From: Yeguia hominis
Lineage (GTDB): Bacteria > Bacillota > Clostridia > Oscillospirales > Acutalibacteraceae
Direction: 5' to 3'
NCBI RefSeq assembly: GCF_014384705.1
Contig: NZ_JACRSN010000004.1
Span: forward strand, 1 to 64,000
DNA length: 64,000 nucleotides
A program made the translations under genes and the position numbers. The notes below the pieces were generated by a model that had not been told where the DNA came from, ran no database searches, and saw nothing but the letters and a program-made list of their open reading frames with translations. Positions 42,060-50,500 of the stretch are shown one piece after another. The stretch's first letter is position 1, and each line of letters starts with the position of its first letter.

Positions 42060-42802
42060 CTAAGTCAAAACCGCCGGCTAAGCCGGCGGCTTGAATAAGC
42101 CCTAGAAGGGCTTGGTACAGACGCAGCCCCTGAAGGGGCGCCGAAGGGGTTTGCCGACCGCATTCCTTCCTCCGGCAGCCTCTAAAGGGGCTTTGTTTTA
42201 TGCCTTCTTGTTCACGCTACCCGTAAACGGGTCTACGAATTCTTTCAGTTCGACCTGATCCGCTATCTGATCCTCGGTTAGCTGGTTCTTTATGTACTCC
42301 TGTATTTGCTTTTTATTTCTTCCTACCGTATCCACATAATATCCTCGCGCCCAGAAATGTCGGTTTCCATACTTGTACTTGAGGGTTGCGTGCCTGTCGA
42401 ATATCATCAGACTGCTCTTTCCTTTGAGATATCCCATGATTTGCGATACGCTGTACTTCGGCGGAGTCCTGATGAGCATATGTACGTGGTCTCTGCACAG
42501 CTCCGCTTCGATGATTTCGATTCCTTTTTGCTGGCATAGTTGCCTCAATTTCTTCCCAATATCTACCTTGATTTCTCCGTATATCGCCATTCTCCGATAT
42601 TTCGGCGCGAATACTACGTGGTATTGACATCTCTATGTCGTATGATCTAATCTGTTTATGTCTTTTTCTTTTACGTGAAAGTCCTGTTTTGATTGTTGTG
42701 TGGTCGGCAAACCACTTCTTATCTAACAGAGAGCTTTTTTCTTGTCTACTCTACTCCTCGCTATAAGCTATTTTTTTACCCCCGGCATAGCCGGGGGGTG
42801 CC
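42060..42802 (-). mobile_element. Degenerate IS200/IS605-family element
   Basis: It contains a TnpA (IS200-type) remnant flanked by GC-rich hairpins: CCGCCGGC/GCCGGCGG, AAGCCCT/AGGGCTT and GCCCC/GGGGC on the left (about 42,068-42,140), and ACCCCCGGC/GCCGGGGGGT on the right (about 42,778-42,800). GGTTTGCCGACC near 42,149 and GGTCGGCAAACC near 42,700 form an inverted pair. Boundaries are approximate. Confidence 0.6.
42198..42677 (-). pseudogene. tnpA: IS200-type transposase TnpA, start lost and nonsense mutation
   Basis: The body (from ATG 42,590, 130 residues) shows the HUH transposase features: D-H-V-H-M-L (His-hydrophobic-His), then Y-L-K-G-K-S-S-L, G-N-R-H-F-W-A-R-G-Y-Y-V-D-T-V-G and the catalytic Tyr in Q-E-Y-I. 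Upstream, in frame, C-Q-Y-H-V-V-F-A-P-K-Y-R-R is preceded by a TAG where relatives have Trp, and the expected ATG about 14 codons further up is GTA. A full-length protein cannot be made, and the family core includes the lost part. Confidence 0.8.
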
Positions 42803-42821
42803 TTTGGTACAACCAAAACGA

Positions 42822-42864
42822 AAAGAACCGTTCTACTGCTAAAAAACAGAGAACGGTTCTTTTT
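42822..42864. terminator. Terminator hairpin beside the IS200 remnant
   Basis: A 13-bp stem AAAGAACCGTTCT/AGAACGGTTCTTT with a T-run; works on the plus strand, with A's on the other side. Confidence 0.8.
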
Positions 42865-42960
42865 ATGTTTGCGTTTTTGCACGCATCCGTCCGGCCTTTA
42901 AGGCCAATCCGGCATGCACTGCAACATTCGGCGTGAAACTGCGTTTCCGGCAGAGCGTCC

Positions 42961-43359
42961 TTATTTCAGAATCTGACAGAACTCGATTTCTTCGCCTGTC
43001 GGGGAACCGATTTTAAAGTAACGGCTGCCCTTTTCCCAGAACGTTTTGAGATCCTGTACGCCGCCGGTTGTGCAGCGATATCCCTGCTGCATGCAATACG
43101 CATAGTCGGCTTCGATATCATCCGAAACATAGGAAAGATGGTCGATCCGGCCGTCGTAAAGCGCCGGGACACCCTCCGGCGGGGAAATCAGCTCGTAGCA
43201 GACACCAGACTCGTTGCGGATAAACTTGACTACGGTTCCGTCGGCGCCGACGAAATCACCGATGAGCGAAAAGCCCAGGACATCGCAGTACCATTTTACC
43301 GTTGCATCGATATCGTTCGTGAAAAGTCCGAGATGATCCAGTTTCCGATTTTTAATCAT
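42961..43359 (-). CDS. VOC (glyoxalase/bleomycin-resistance fold) protein
   Basis: 132 residues from ATG 43,359 (AAAGGAG). VOC-family beta-alpha-beta repeats: K-L-D-H-L-G-L-F-T-N-D-I-D-A-T-V-K-W-Y-C-D-V-L-G-type opening with metal-ligand His, then I-D-H-L-S-Y and the closing E-I-E-F-C-Q glutamate. The pattern fits lactoylglutathione-lyase or methylmalonyl-CoA-epimerase relatives; the substrate is unknown. It lies 3' of the malic enzyme gene on the same strand, about 115 bp away. Confidence 0.82.
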   Translation of the reverse strand: MIKNRKLDHLGLFTNDIDATVKWYCDVLGFSLIGDFVGADGTVVKFIRNESGVCYELISPPEGVPALYDGRIDHLSYVSDDIEADYAYCMQQGYRCTTGGVQDLKTFWEKGSRYFKIGSPTGEEIEFCQILK

Positions 43360-43474
43360 GATCTGACACTCCTTTGTTTTATCAAAATGCGCCATACGCC
43401 TGCTTTGGGCAGTCGCACGGCGCAATTCTATCGAGTCAAAAACGGCAATTTACCGCCAAACCGAACGCAAAGCC

Positions 43475-44650
43475 TTACAGTCTTGCGACTCCGGAATCAC
43501 GCGCCGCCTGTGCAACGGCTGTCGCAACTGCGTCGCGCACACGCGGGTCGAACGCAGCCGGGATGATATAATCCGCGCTGAGCTCTTCGTCAGAGATCAA
43601 ATCAGCCAGCGCATGTGCCGCCGCAATTTTCATTGCATCGTTGATATCGCTTGCACGGACATCGAAGGTTCCGCGGAAAATGCCCGGGAATGCAAGCACG
43701 TTGTTGATCTGGTTCGGGAAGTCGCTGCGGCCGGTTGCGATGACCGCTGCGCCGCCTGCCTTTGCATCATCCGGGAAGATTTCCGGCGTCGGGTTCGCGC
43801 AGGCAAAGATGATCGGATCTTTCGCCATCGTCTTGACCATTTCCGTCGTCACGCAGCCGGGCGCCGAAACGCCGATAAAGACATCTGCACCCTTGAGCAC
43901 ATCCGCAAGCGAACCGGCCTTTTTCTCGCGGTTCGTAATTTTCGCCATTTCCTCTTTAATGGGATTCATGCCTTCCTGACGTCCCTCGTAAATGGCGCCT
44001 TTCCGGTCGCAGAGCGTAATGTTGCGGAATCCGCCGGAGAACAGCAGTTTGGTGATCGAAATTGCCGCAGCACCTGCGCCGTTGACAACAATCTTGACCT
44101 CTTCCGCTTTTTTTCCGACAACGCGCAGCGCATTGAGCAGGCCGGCATAGGTGATGACCGCCGTACCGTGCTGGTCGTCGTGGAAGATCGGAATATCACA
44201 TTTTTCCTTGAGTTTCTTTTCAATTTCAAAGCAGCGCGGCGCCGCGATGTCTTCAAGATTCACACCGCCGAAGCTGCCGGAAATCAGATAGATGGTATTG
44301 ACAATCTCATCGACATCCTTGCTCTTGATGCAGAGCGGGAATGCATCGACATCGCCAAATGCTTTAAAGAGGACGCATTTGCCTTCCATAACCGGCATCC
44401 CGGCTTCCGGTCCGATATCGCCGAGTCCCAGGACAGCGGTGCCATCTGTTACGACGAGGCACATATTATGTCGGCGGGTCAGGTCGTAGGAGCGGTTCAC
44501 GTCCTTCTGGATTTCAAGGCAAGGCTCTGCGACGCCCGGCGTATAAGCCAGAGAGAGGTCTTCCTTGGTCGAAACCGGAACGGTTGCAACCACTTCGATC
44601 TTACCCTTCCATTCTGCGTGTTTTTTCAAGCTTTCCTTTGCGTAGTCCAT
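43475..44650 (-). CDS. NAD(P)-dependent malic enzyme
   Basis: 391 residues from ATG 44,650. Converts malate to pyruvate, CO2 and NAD(P)H. Motifs: A-Y-T-P-G-V-A-E-P near residue 38, G-D-I-G-P-E-A-G-M-P-V-M-E-G-K, F-H-D-D-Q-H-G-T-A metal site, Rossmann V-V-N-G-A-G-A-A-A-I, and A-C-A-N-P-T-P-E-I. The length is that of the short bacterial (YtsJ/SfcA-like, no PTA domain) form. A good promoter precedes it. Confidence 0.93.
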   Translation of the reverse strand: MDYAKESLKKHAEWKGKIEVVATVPVSTKEDLSLAYTPGVAEPCLEIQKDVNRSYDLTRRHNMCLVVTDGTAVLGLGDIGPEAGMPVMEGKCVLFKAFGDVDAFPLCIKSKDVDEIVNTIYLISGSFGGVNLEDIAAPRCFEIEKKLKEKCDIPIFHDDQHGTAVITYAGLLNALRVVGKKAEEVKIVVNGAGAAAISITKLLFSGGFRNITLCDRKGAIYEGRQEGMNPIKEEMAKITNREKKAGSLADVLKGADVFIGVSAPGCVTTEMVKTMAKDPIIFACANPTPEIFPDDAKAGGAAVIATGRSDFPNQINNVLAFPGIFRGTFDVRASDINDAMKIAAAHALADLISDEELSADYIIPAAFDPRVRDAVATAVAQAARDSGVARL

Positions 44651-44740
44651 GTTGTATCCCCTTTTCCTAAAAAATTTCCCCTGCAAGGCACACAGAGCAC
44701 CCGCCCTATATCCTTGCAAGCATGATCGCCATCAAGATTT

Positions 44741-44769
44741 AGCATAGCATATCTGCATATTTTTTGCAA
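44741..44769 (-). promoter_or_regulatory. Promoter of the malic enzyme gene
   Basis: On the minus strand TTGCAA (44,764-44,769), a 17-bp spacer and TATGCT (44,741-44,746), about 90 bp before the start codon. The rest of 44,770-44,927 shows no gene. Confidence 0.65.
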
Positions 44770-44927
44770 GTTCATCCCCGATGATGCGTGTTAAAATCTC
44801 ATAAAGAAATTCTGTGTTTTGTATAGATACCTCTTTTTCTCAATAACTTTGTCGAATTTCGCCGATGAAACATTGGCGTTTTCCAAAAGTCTGGGGATTT
44901 TCTTATTCGACGGCAGGATATTGCAGA

Positions 44928-46127
44928 TTATAACGTCCGGACACGCAGAAAGTCTCCCTCGGAAAGCGCAAACGGACAGTCCATGGTGATGCGCTCCTGT
45001 GCATGCGGCGCAGCCGTTACCGGATTTCCCCACGAATCTGTCAGGTTTTCGGCCAAAAACGAAAGGCCCATGGAATCCGGAGAAACAACCTCCATCCGAT
45101 CGCCCTGCACAAACCGGTTTCGCTGTTCGACCGTTACCCGGCCGTTTTCATAGGATTTCACCACTGCGGCAAACCGGCAGCTCTGGCGGTACACGCCGTC
45201 GTTCGGCTCCGGATGCTTTAAATCGCCAAAATAGAAGCCGCTTGCGTAAGGCCGGTGGCTGACGGCAAGCAGTTCCTCCTGCAGGACCGATTCCGGCGCA
45301 GAATGATCGATCGCGCGCCGGTATGCGTTCGTAACGGTCGCGACATAGTACGGCGTTTTCATTCTTCCCTCAATTTTCAGCGACATGACGCCCGCTTCGC
45401 GGATTGCATCCAAAAATGAAAGGCAGTTTAAATCATGCGAGCTTAAAATTGCCGCGCCGTCCGCCTCTTCTTCTACCGGCAGATAGCTTCCGGGCCGGGT
45501 CTCTTCCACAAGATGATACCGCCACCGGCAGGACTGCACGCATTCTCCGCGGTTTGCGCTTCTTCCGGTCAGATAGGCGCTTAAAAAGCAGCGTCCGGAA
45601 TAGGCCATGCACATCGCGCCGTGGACAAATGCTTCCAGCTCCAGCTCCGGCGGCGTGTTGGCACGAATTTCGGCAATTTCGGGCAATGTCAGTTCCCGCG
45701 CGAGAACGATCCGGGAAGCACCAAGTGCAGCATAAGCCTGCGCCGCGCGGTAGTTCTGACAGTTTGCCTGGGTACTGATATGAATCGGCAGCCCGGGTGC
45801 GGCTTCCCGGAACACCGAAAGCACACCGAGATCCGAAATGATGGCAGCATCCGCGCCCGCTTCCCAAAGCGCTTTGGCATACGCCGGAAGTGCCGGAAAT
45901 TCTTCATTTTTTGCAAACGAATTGACCGTTACATAGAGTTTTTTCCCGTGTGCGTGCAGATATGCTGCCGCTTCCTGGATGCCGTCCATCGTAAAGGCCG
46001 CTTTCTGCGCACGCATCTGCAGCGCCGGACCGCCGAGGTAAACGGCGTCCGCGCCAAACCGGCACGCCGCCCGGACCGTTTCAAAATCGCCCGCCGGCGA
46101 AAGCAGTTCTGTTGTTGTGGTACTCAT
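44928..46127 (-). CDS. Peptidase U32 family protein (TrhP/YrrO-like)
   Basis: 399 residues. Opens with L-L-S-P-A-G-D-F-E-T-V-R-A-A and G-A-D-A-V-Y-L-G-G, followed by the U32 signature F-V-H-G-A-M-C-M-A-Y-S-G-R-C and C-V-Q-S-C-R cysteines. Family members are annotated as collagenase-like proteases, and close homologues act with an iron-sulfur site in prephenate-dependent tRNA 5-hydroxyuridine formation. Which activity applies here is not decidable by eye. It shares ATGA with the GNAT gene upstream. Confidence 0.88.
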   Translation of the reverse strand: MSTTTTELLSPAGDFETVRAACRFGADAVYLGGPALQMRAQKAAFTMDGIQEAAAYLHAHGKKLYVTVNSFAKNEEFPALPAYAKALWEAGADAAIISDLGVLSVFREAAPGLPIHISTQANCQNYRAAQAYAALGASRIVLARELTLPEIAEIRANTPPELELEAFVHGAMCMAYSGRCFLSAYLTGRSANRGECVQSCRWRYHLVEETRPGSYLPVEEEADGAAILSSHDLNCLSFLDAIREAGVMSLKIEGRMKTPYYVATVTNAYRRAIDHSAPESVLQEELLAVSHRPYASGFYFGDLKHPEPNDGVYRQSCRFAAVVKSYENGRVTVEQRNRFVQGDRMEVVSPDSMGLSFLAENLTDSWGNPVTAAPHAQERITMDCPFALSEGDFLRVRTL

Positions 46128-46624
46128 GTGTTCTCTCCTGTTTTTCCGGCCAGTGTCCGCAAGGTTTCTCCCGTCACGCGATAAGTGGTCCAGTCATCCA
46201 TCGGGCAGGCGCCCAATGCGCGGTAAAAGCCGATACTCGGGTGATTCCAGTCAAGGCAGGCCCACTCCAGCCTTCCGCAGCCCTCCCGGACTGCAATTGC
46301 CGCCAGATTTTGCAACAGCAGTTTGCCGATGCCCTTCCCGCGCGCTGCCGGTGTTACATAAAGATCTTCCAGATAAATTCCCGCACGTCCGAGGAACGTT
46401 GAAAAATTATAAAAATACAGTGCAAACCCACAGGGGACTCCGTTCTCTTCCGCCAAAAGCACACGGGCTTTCTGCTTCTGAAACACCCACTCGCGCAAAA
46501 GCGCTTCAGTTGCAATCACTTGATCTTCCATCTTCTCATAAGCGGCAAGTTCGCGAATAAACCGCAGGATAACCGGAACATCCGCTTCATCAGCCGGACG
46601 GATCTGCACCCGTTCTCTGTTCAT
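46124..46624 (-). CDS. GNAT-family N-acetyltransferase
   Basis: 166 residues. GNAT fold: N-terminal V-Q-I-R-P-A-D-E-A-D-V, the acetyl-CoA loop V-T-P-A-A-R-G-K-G-I-G-K-L-L-L (R/Q-x-x-G-x-G), then L-E-W-A-C-L-D-W-N-H-P-S-I-G-F-Y-R-A-L-G-A, which resembles the spermidine/diamine acetyltransferase branch. It overlaps the U32 gene by 4 nt and follows the Nif11-like peptide gene by 30 nt, so the three may be one operon. Confidence 0.87.
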   Translation of the reverse strand: MNRERVQIRPADEADVPVILRFIRELAAYEKMEDQVIATEALLREWVFQKQKARVLLAEENGVPCGFALYFYNFSTFLGRAGIYLEDLYVTPAARGKGIGKLLLQNLAAIAVREGCGRLEWACLDWNHPSIGFYRALGACPMDDWTTYRVTGETLRTLAGKTGENT

Positions 46625-46654
46625 TGTCCATTCTCCTTTTGCAGCGCTCCGGGT

Positions 46655-46927
46655 TCAGCACCCGAGAGACATAAAAAATTGCTCGTACGCATCGTCAAAA
46701 TAATCGTACGGTGTGACGCCGCCGCCATTTGTGCTCTTCAGCTGGTTGCAGCTCATCTCTTCCCCCATTCCCACAAGTTCCCCGATTGTCAGCGGGATAC
46801 CCAGGTCACAGGCCAGCTTGCAAAATGCGTCCATGGGGTCTTTTTCGCGGCGCGTCTCCAAAAAACGCGCTTTGATTGCCGGATCCGACAGCGCCAGTTC
46901 CGATAACTGCAATAATTTTTCATTCAT
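46655..46927 (-). CDS. Nif11-like leader peptide family protein, possible RiPP precursor
   Basis: 90 residues from ATG 46,927 (10 codons inside the longest frame). The pattern recalls Nif11-type leaders: helical N-terminus, D-P-M-D-A-F-C-K-L-A-C-D-L-G-I-P-L-T-I-G-E-L, then N-Q-L-K-S-T-N-G-G-G as a double-Gly cleavage-like site, followed by a 20-residue aromatic, acidic tail ending M-S-L-G-C. No radical-SAM, LanM or peptidase gene is adjacent, only a GNAT enzyme. It could equally be a small regulatory protein. Confidence 0.5.
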   Translation of the reverse strand: MNEKLLQLSELALSDPAIKARFLETRREKDPMDAFCKLACDLGIPLTIGELVGMGEEMSCNQLKSTNGGGVTPYDYFDDAYEQFFMSLGC

Positions 46928-46977
46928 CCTCAGCCGCCTCCTTGGAAGTCTCTCCATTTTATAGTATAATATATTTT

Positions 46978-47614
46978 CAGGCCGCAGCCCGCCCGGAGCA
47001 AGTTTTAGAAACTATCTCCCCGATGCCGCAACTTTAAGCCGCATTTTCGAGCCGTAGTTTCGAGCCGCAGCCTGCCCGGAGCAAATTTTAGAAGCTGTCT
47101 CCCCGATGCCGCAACTTTAAGCCGCATTTTCGAGCCGCAGCCTGCCCGGAGCAAATTTTAGAAACTGTCTCCTCGATGCCGCAACTTTAAGCCGTATTTT
47201 CGAGCCGCAGCCTGCCCGGAGCAAGTTTTCGGAACTGTCTCCCCGATGCCGCGGCGCACATGCTGAGTCAGCCGGTCGAGCCGCAGCCTGCCCGGAGCAA
47301 GTTTTAGAAACTATCTCCCCGATGCCGCAACTTTAAGCCGCATTTTCGAGCCGTAGTTTCGAGCCGTAGCTTGCCCGGAGTAAATTTTAGAAGCTGTCTC
47401 CTCGATGCCGCAACTTTAAGCCGTATTTTCGAGCCGCAGCCCGCCCGGAGCAAATTTTAGAAGCTGTCTCCTCGATGCCGCAACTTTAAGCCGTATTTTC
47501 GAGCCGCAGCCCGCCCGGAGCAAATTTTAGAAGCTGTCTCCTCGATGCCGCAACTTTAAGCCACATTTTCGAGCCGCAGCCTGCCCGGAGCAAATTTTAG
47601 AAGCTGTCTCCCCA
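46978..47614. repeat. GC-rich 70-bp tandem repeat tract, nine units
   Basis: Units start (GCCGCAG/GCCGTAG) at 46,981, 47,064, 47,134, 47,204, 47,280, 47,363, 47,433, 47,503 and 47,573. Five steps are exactly 70 bp; longer steps contain an extra GAGCCGTAGTTTC or a divergent insert. Consensus parts: GAGCCGCAGCCTGCCCGGAG, CAAATTTTAGAAGCTGTCTC, CCGATGCCGCAACTTTAAGC, CGCATTTTC. Identity between units is high (recent expansion). It lies between the divergent Nif11-like gene and the response regulator. No open frame spans it. Confidence 0.9.
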
Positions 47615-47756
47615 ATAGTATATTATAACACGTCCTGCAGCATCTTGCAAAAAGGCTTTGGAACGCTTTTTTACAGAGCCTTAAAGAAATCTTAATAAAA
47701 TTGCTACTTTTTCTTTAAACACATCTCCGATACAATAAATATGGAGGGAAATCGAT

Positions 47757-48458
47757 ATGGAACATATTCTGATTTGCGACGACGATAAGGACATTGTCTC
47801 CGCACTGCGGATTTACTTAACCTCAGAAGGCTACAAGACCTTTGAAGCCTATACCGGTGAACAGGCGCTTGCGCTGGTGCAAGCAGAGACCATCCATCTG
47901 GTTCTGATGGACATCATGATGCCCGGACTCGACGGCATCAGTACAACTGCCCGTCTGCGCGAAACCAGCAATATTCCGGTGATTCTCCTGACTGCAAAGA
48001 GCGAGGACACCGACAAGGTTCTGGGCCTCAACATCGGTGCGGACGATTACATCACAAAGCCGTTTAATCCTGTCGAGGTCATTGCGCGCGTCAAGGCGCA
48101 TCTGCGGCGCTACACAAACCTCGGCGGTATTCCAAAAGCCGACCAGTTTCTCCTGCGTGTGGGCGGAATTGAGATGGATGACCGGACCAAAACCGTGACA
48201 GCCGAAGGCGAACCGGTCAGCCTGACCCCCACGGAATACGATATTTTAAAACTTTTCATGCAGCATCCGGGCGAGGTATTCTCTTCGGCGCAGATTTACA
48301 CCGGCGTCTGGCACGATGCGCCGTTCGGCAGCGAAGGAACCGTCGCCGTCCATATTCGGCACCTGCGGGAAAAGCTGGAAATCAATCCCGCTGAGCCGCG
48401 TTATCTCAAAGTTGTTTGGGGACAAGGGTATAAGCTGGAAGGAGGAACCAACGCATGA
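47757..48458 (+). CDS. OmpR/VanR-family response regulator
   Basis: 233 residues. Receiver domain with D-D-D near the start, phospho-acceptor Asp in V-L-M-D-I-M-M-P-G, Thr in L-L-T-A-K and Lys in I-T-K-P-F-N; C-terminal winged helix (L-T-P-T-E-Y-D-I-L-K-L-F, V-A-V-H-I-R-H-L-R-E-K-L). GGAGGG precedes ATG. Upstream, CTTAAAGAAATCTTAAT (about 47,680-47,697) has two half-sites ~10 bp apart, as for OmpR-type autoregulation. It overlaps the kinase gene by 4 nt. Confidence 0.94.
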   Translation: MEHILICDDDKDIVSALRIYLTSEGYKTFEAYTGEQALALVQAETIHLVLMDIMMPGLDGISTTARLRETSNIPVILLTAKSEDTDKVLGLNIGADDYITKPFNPVEVIARVKAHLRRYTNLGGIPKADQFLLRVGGIEMDDRTKTVTAEGEPVSLTPTEYDILKLFMQHPGEVFSSAQIYTGVWHDAPFGSEGTVAVHIRHLREKLEINPAEPRYLKVVWGQGYKLEGGTNA

Positions 48459-50440
48459 AGGCGATTTCCTGCCGGATGCCGGTCAAAATTGCGGCGTTCT
48501 TTCTGCTTTCTGTATCTCTCGCGTTTTGTGTTCTCGGCGGGCTCGGAATTTCGCTTCTCGCAGAGGCCGGTTACTATGACGCTGACCCGCCAAGCTTTTA
48601 TGACTCCACTTTCTGTGAAACCGTTACAGAAGAATACGCCAACGAGGTATTCAATACCTACATGGCATTTTCCCAGACGGACACAGACGCCAGCAGCCAG
48701 TTCCAAATAGAACAGCTGAAAAAGAAGTTTTCTTCTGAAAACACCAATTTCTTCTTTATTCTGCAAAACGGCAGCGGAAATATTTTATTCTCAAACTACG
48801 ATGACAGACTCGAATACGGCAGCAACATCAGCTATCATATGGATTATGACAGCGTTTCGTATTCCAATCATTCTAACAATCTGCTGCTCTCCTCTGCGGT
48901 GATCCACTGCTTTGTGCGCGACCCGATCAGCGCAAACGATGATTACGCCGAAGCGCTGCATTTATTCAATCTGCTCTTTTCGGTTCGCTACACCCTCATT
49001 GTGCTGACCGTGCTGCAGCTGCCGCTGATTCTGTTTGGGCTGACGCTCTTGCTGTGCGGCGCCGGATACACCCCCCATCAGGACGCCGCTGTCCTATCGG
49101 GCTTTCACCGCATTCCGTTTGATCTGTACGTTCTTCTGCTTGCGATTCCGGTCGTGCTCTGCTTTGGGATGTTTTTCTCGATCTATGACCGCTTTTTCTG
49201 CGACGGAATCAGTTACCAGAGTCTGCCCTTCAGCTACGTCTCTCTTGTCCTATGGATCTTTCTCGGGCTTCTGGTCATCGCCATGTGCGTAGACGCCCTG
49301 CTTGCGACAATCGTTGTCCGCGTGCGCGTGGGCAATTTTTGGAACAACACCGTTCTCGCGCATCTTCTGCGGCTGATCTGCCGGCTTTTGCGCGAAATCG
49401 GCCGCGGCTTCCGCTCGGTATTCCGCAATCTTCCGATCGTCTGGAAACCGGTGCTGGGCTTTCTTGCATTCGTGCTGCTGGGGATGCTGTTCACCGTCTG
49501 GTTCCGGTACAACTGGAGCATCATCGCGCTGCTCTGCTGGATTCTGCTGTATGTCGCTGCATTTATTCTGGTTCTCCGGTCAGCCGTACAGCTTTCCCAG
49601 CTGAAAAAAGGCGGCGAAAAGCTGGCGCAGGGCGATCTTGACTACAAAACCGATACCCGCCACATGTTCTGGGAATTCCAGAAACACGGCGAAAATCTCA
49701 ACCGCATCAGTCTCGGAATGGCGCGCGCCGTAGAGGAACAGATCAAAAGCGAGCGTCTGAAAGCCGAACTGATCACCAACGTCTCGCACGACATCAAAAC
49801 GCCCCTGACCTCGATCATCAACTATGTGGACCTGCTCCAAAAAGAAGATCTCGGCAACGAAACGGCACAAGAATACGTTCGCGTTCTCGACCGGCAGGCC
49901 GTCCAGCTCAAAAAGCTCACGGAGGATCTCGTGGAGGCCTCCAAGGCGTCTACCGGCAACATCGCCGTCCACCCGGCGCGCACGAACGTCGTGGAGCTTC
50001 TGGGACAATCGGTCGGCGAATATGAAGAACGCTTCGAAAAAGCCCATCTAACGCCGATCATCACCGCCACCGCGCCGGATATTCCCATTCTTGCGGACGG
50101 ACGGCTGCTCTGGAGGGTATTTGACAACCTGCTCGGCAACATCATCAAATACTCCCAGGCCGATACACGCGTCTACCTCAGCGTAACAGAACGCGACAAC
50201 GTCGTCTCTGTTGTGTTCAAAAACATTTCTCGCGACTCGCTCAACATTCCGACCGACGAACTGATGGAGCGTTTTGTCCGCGGAGACAGCGCCCGCACAA
50301 GTGAAGGCAGCGGCCTCGGACTCTCCATTGCGCAGAGCCTGACAGAGCTGCAGGGCGGACGCTTTGCTCTTGCCATTGACGGCGATCTTTTTAAGGCGAT
50401 CGTTTCGTTTGATCGGCTTCTCATTTCACCAGACACATAA
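48455..50440 (+). CDS. Membrane sensor histidine kinase
   Basis: 661 residues. N-terminal membrane helix (about 9-30), a ~140-residue extracytoplasmic sensor region, then about five further hydrophobic helices (roughly 175-375), a HAMP-like linker, and a kinase core: H-box N-V-S-H-D-I-K-T-P-L-T-S-I, N-box D-N-L-L-G-N-I-I-K-Y-S, G-box G-S-G-L-G-L-S-I. The six-helix layout is larger than in a standard VanS. The cytoplasmic domain should phosphorylate the preceding regulator. The downstream glycosyltransferase suggests a cell-envelope role. Confidence 0.92.
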   Translation: MKAISCRMPVKIAAFFLLSVSLAFCVLGGLGISLLAEAGYYDADPPSFYDSTFCETVTEEYANEVFNTYMAFSQTDTDASSQFQIEQLKKKFSSENTNFFFILQNGSGNILFSNYDDRLEYGSNISYHMDYDSVSYSNHSNNLLLSSAVIHCFVRDPISANDDYAEALHLFNLLFSVRYTLIVLTVLQLPLILFGLTLLLCGAGYTPHQDAAVLSGFHRIPFDLYVLLLAIPVVLCFGMFFSIYDRFFCDGISYQSLPFSYVSLVLWIFLGLLVIAMCVDALLATIVVRVRVGNFWNNTVLAHLLRLICRLLREIGRGFRSVFRNLPIVWKPVLGFLAFVLLGMLFTVWFRYNWSIIALLCWILLYVAAFILVLRSAVQLSQLKKGGEKLAQGDLDYKTDTRHMFWEFQKHGENLNRISLGMARAVEEQIKSERLKAELITNVSHDIKTPLTSIINYVDLLQKEDLGNETAQEYVRVLDRQAVQLKKLTEDLVEASKASTGNIAVHPARTNVVELLGQSVGEYEERFEKAHLTPIITATAPDIPILADGRLLWRVFDNLLGNIIKYSQADTRVYLSVTERDNVVSVVFKNISRDSLNIPTDELMERFVRGDSARTSEGSGLGLSIAQSLTELQGGRFALAIDGDLFKAIVSFDRLLISPDT

Positions 50441-50500
50441 CCTGCCGTGCATACGGCCCTGCGCCCTGTTTGCACGCTGCCCAGAAAGGGGTTTCGACCA

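Noticed and set aside
46978..47614. CRISPR array or coding repeat protein
   Set aside because: Units are near-identical over their whole length with no spacers, and no reading frame crosses the tract.
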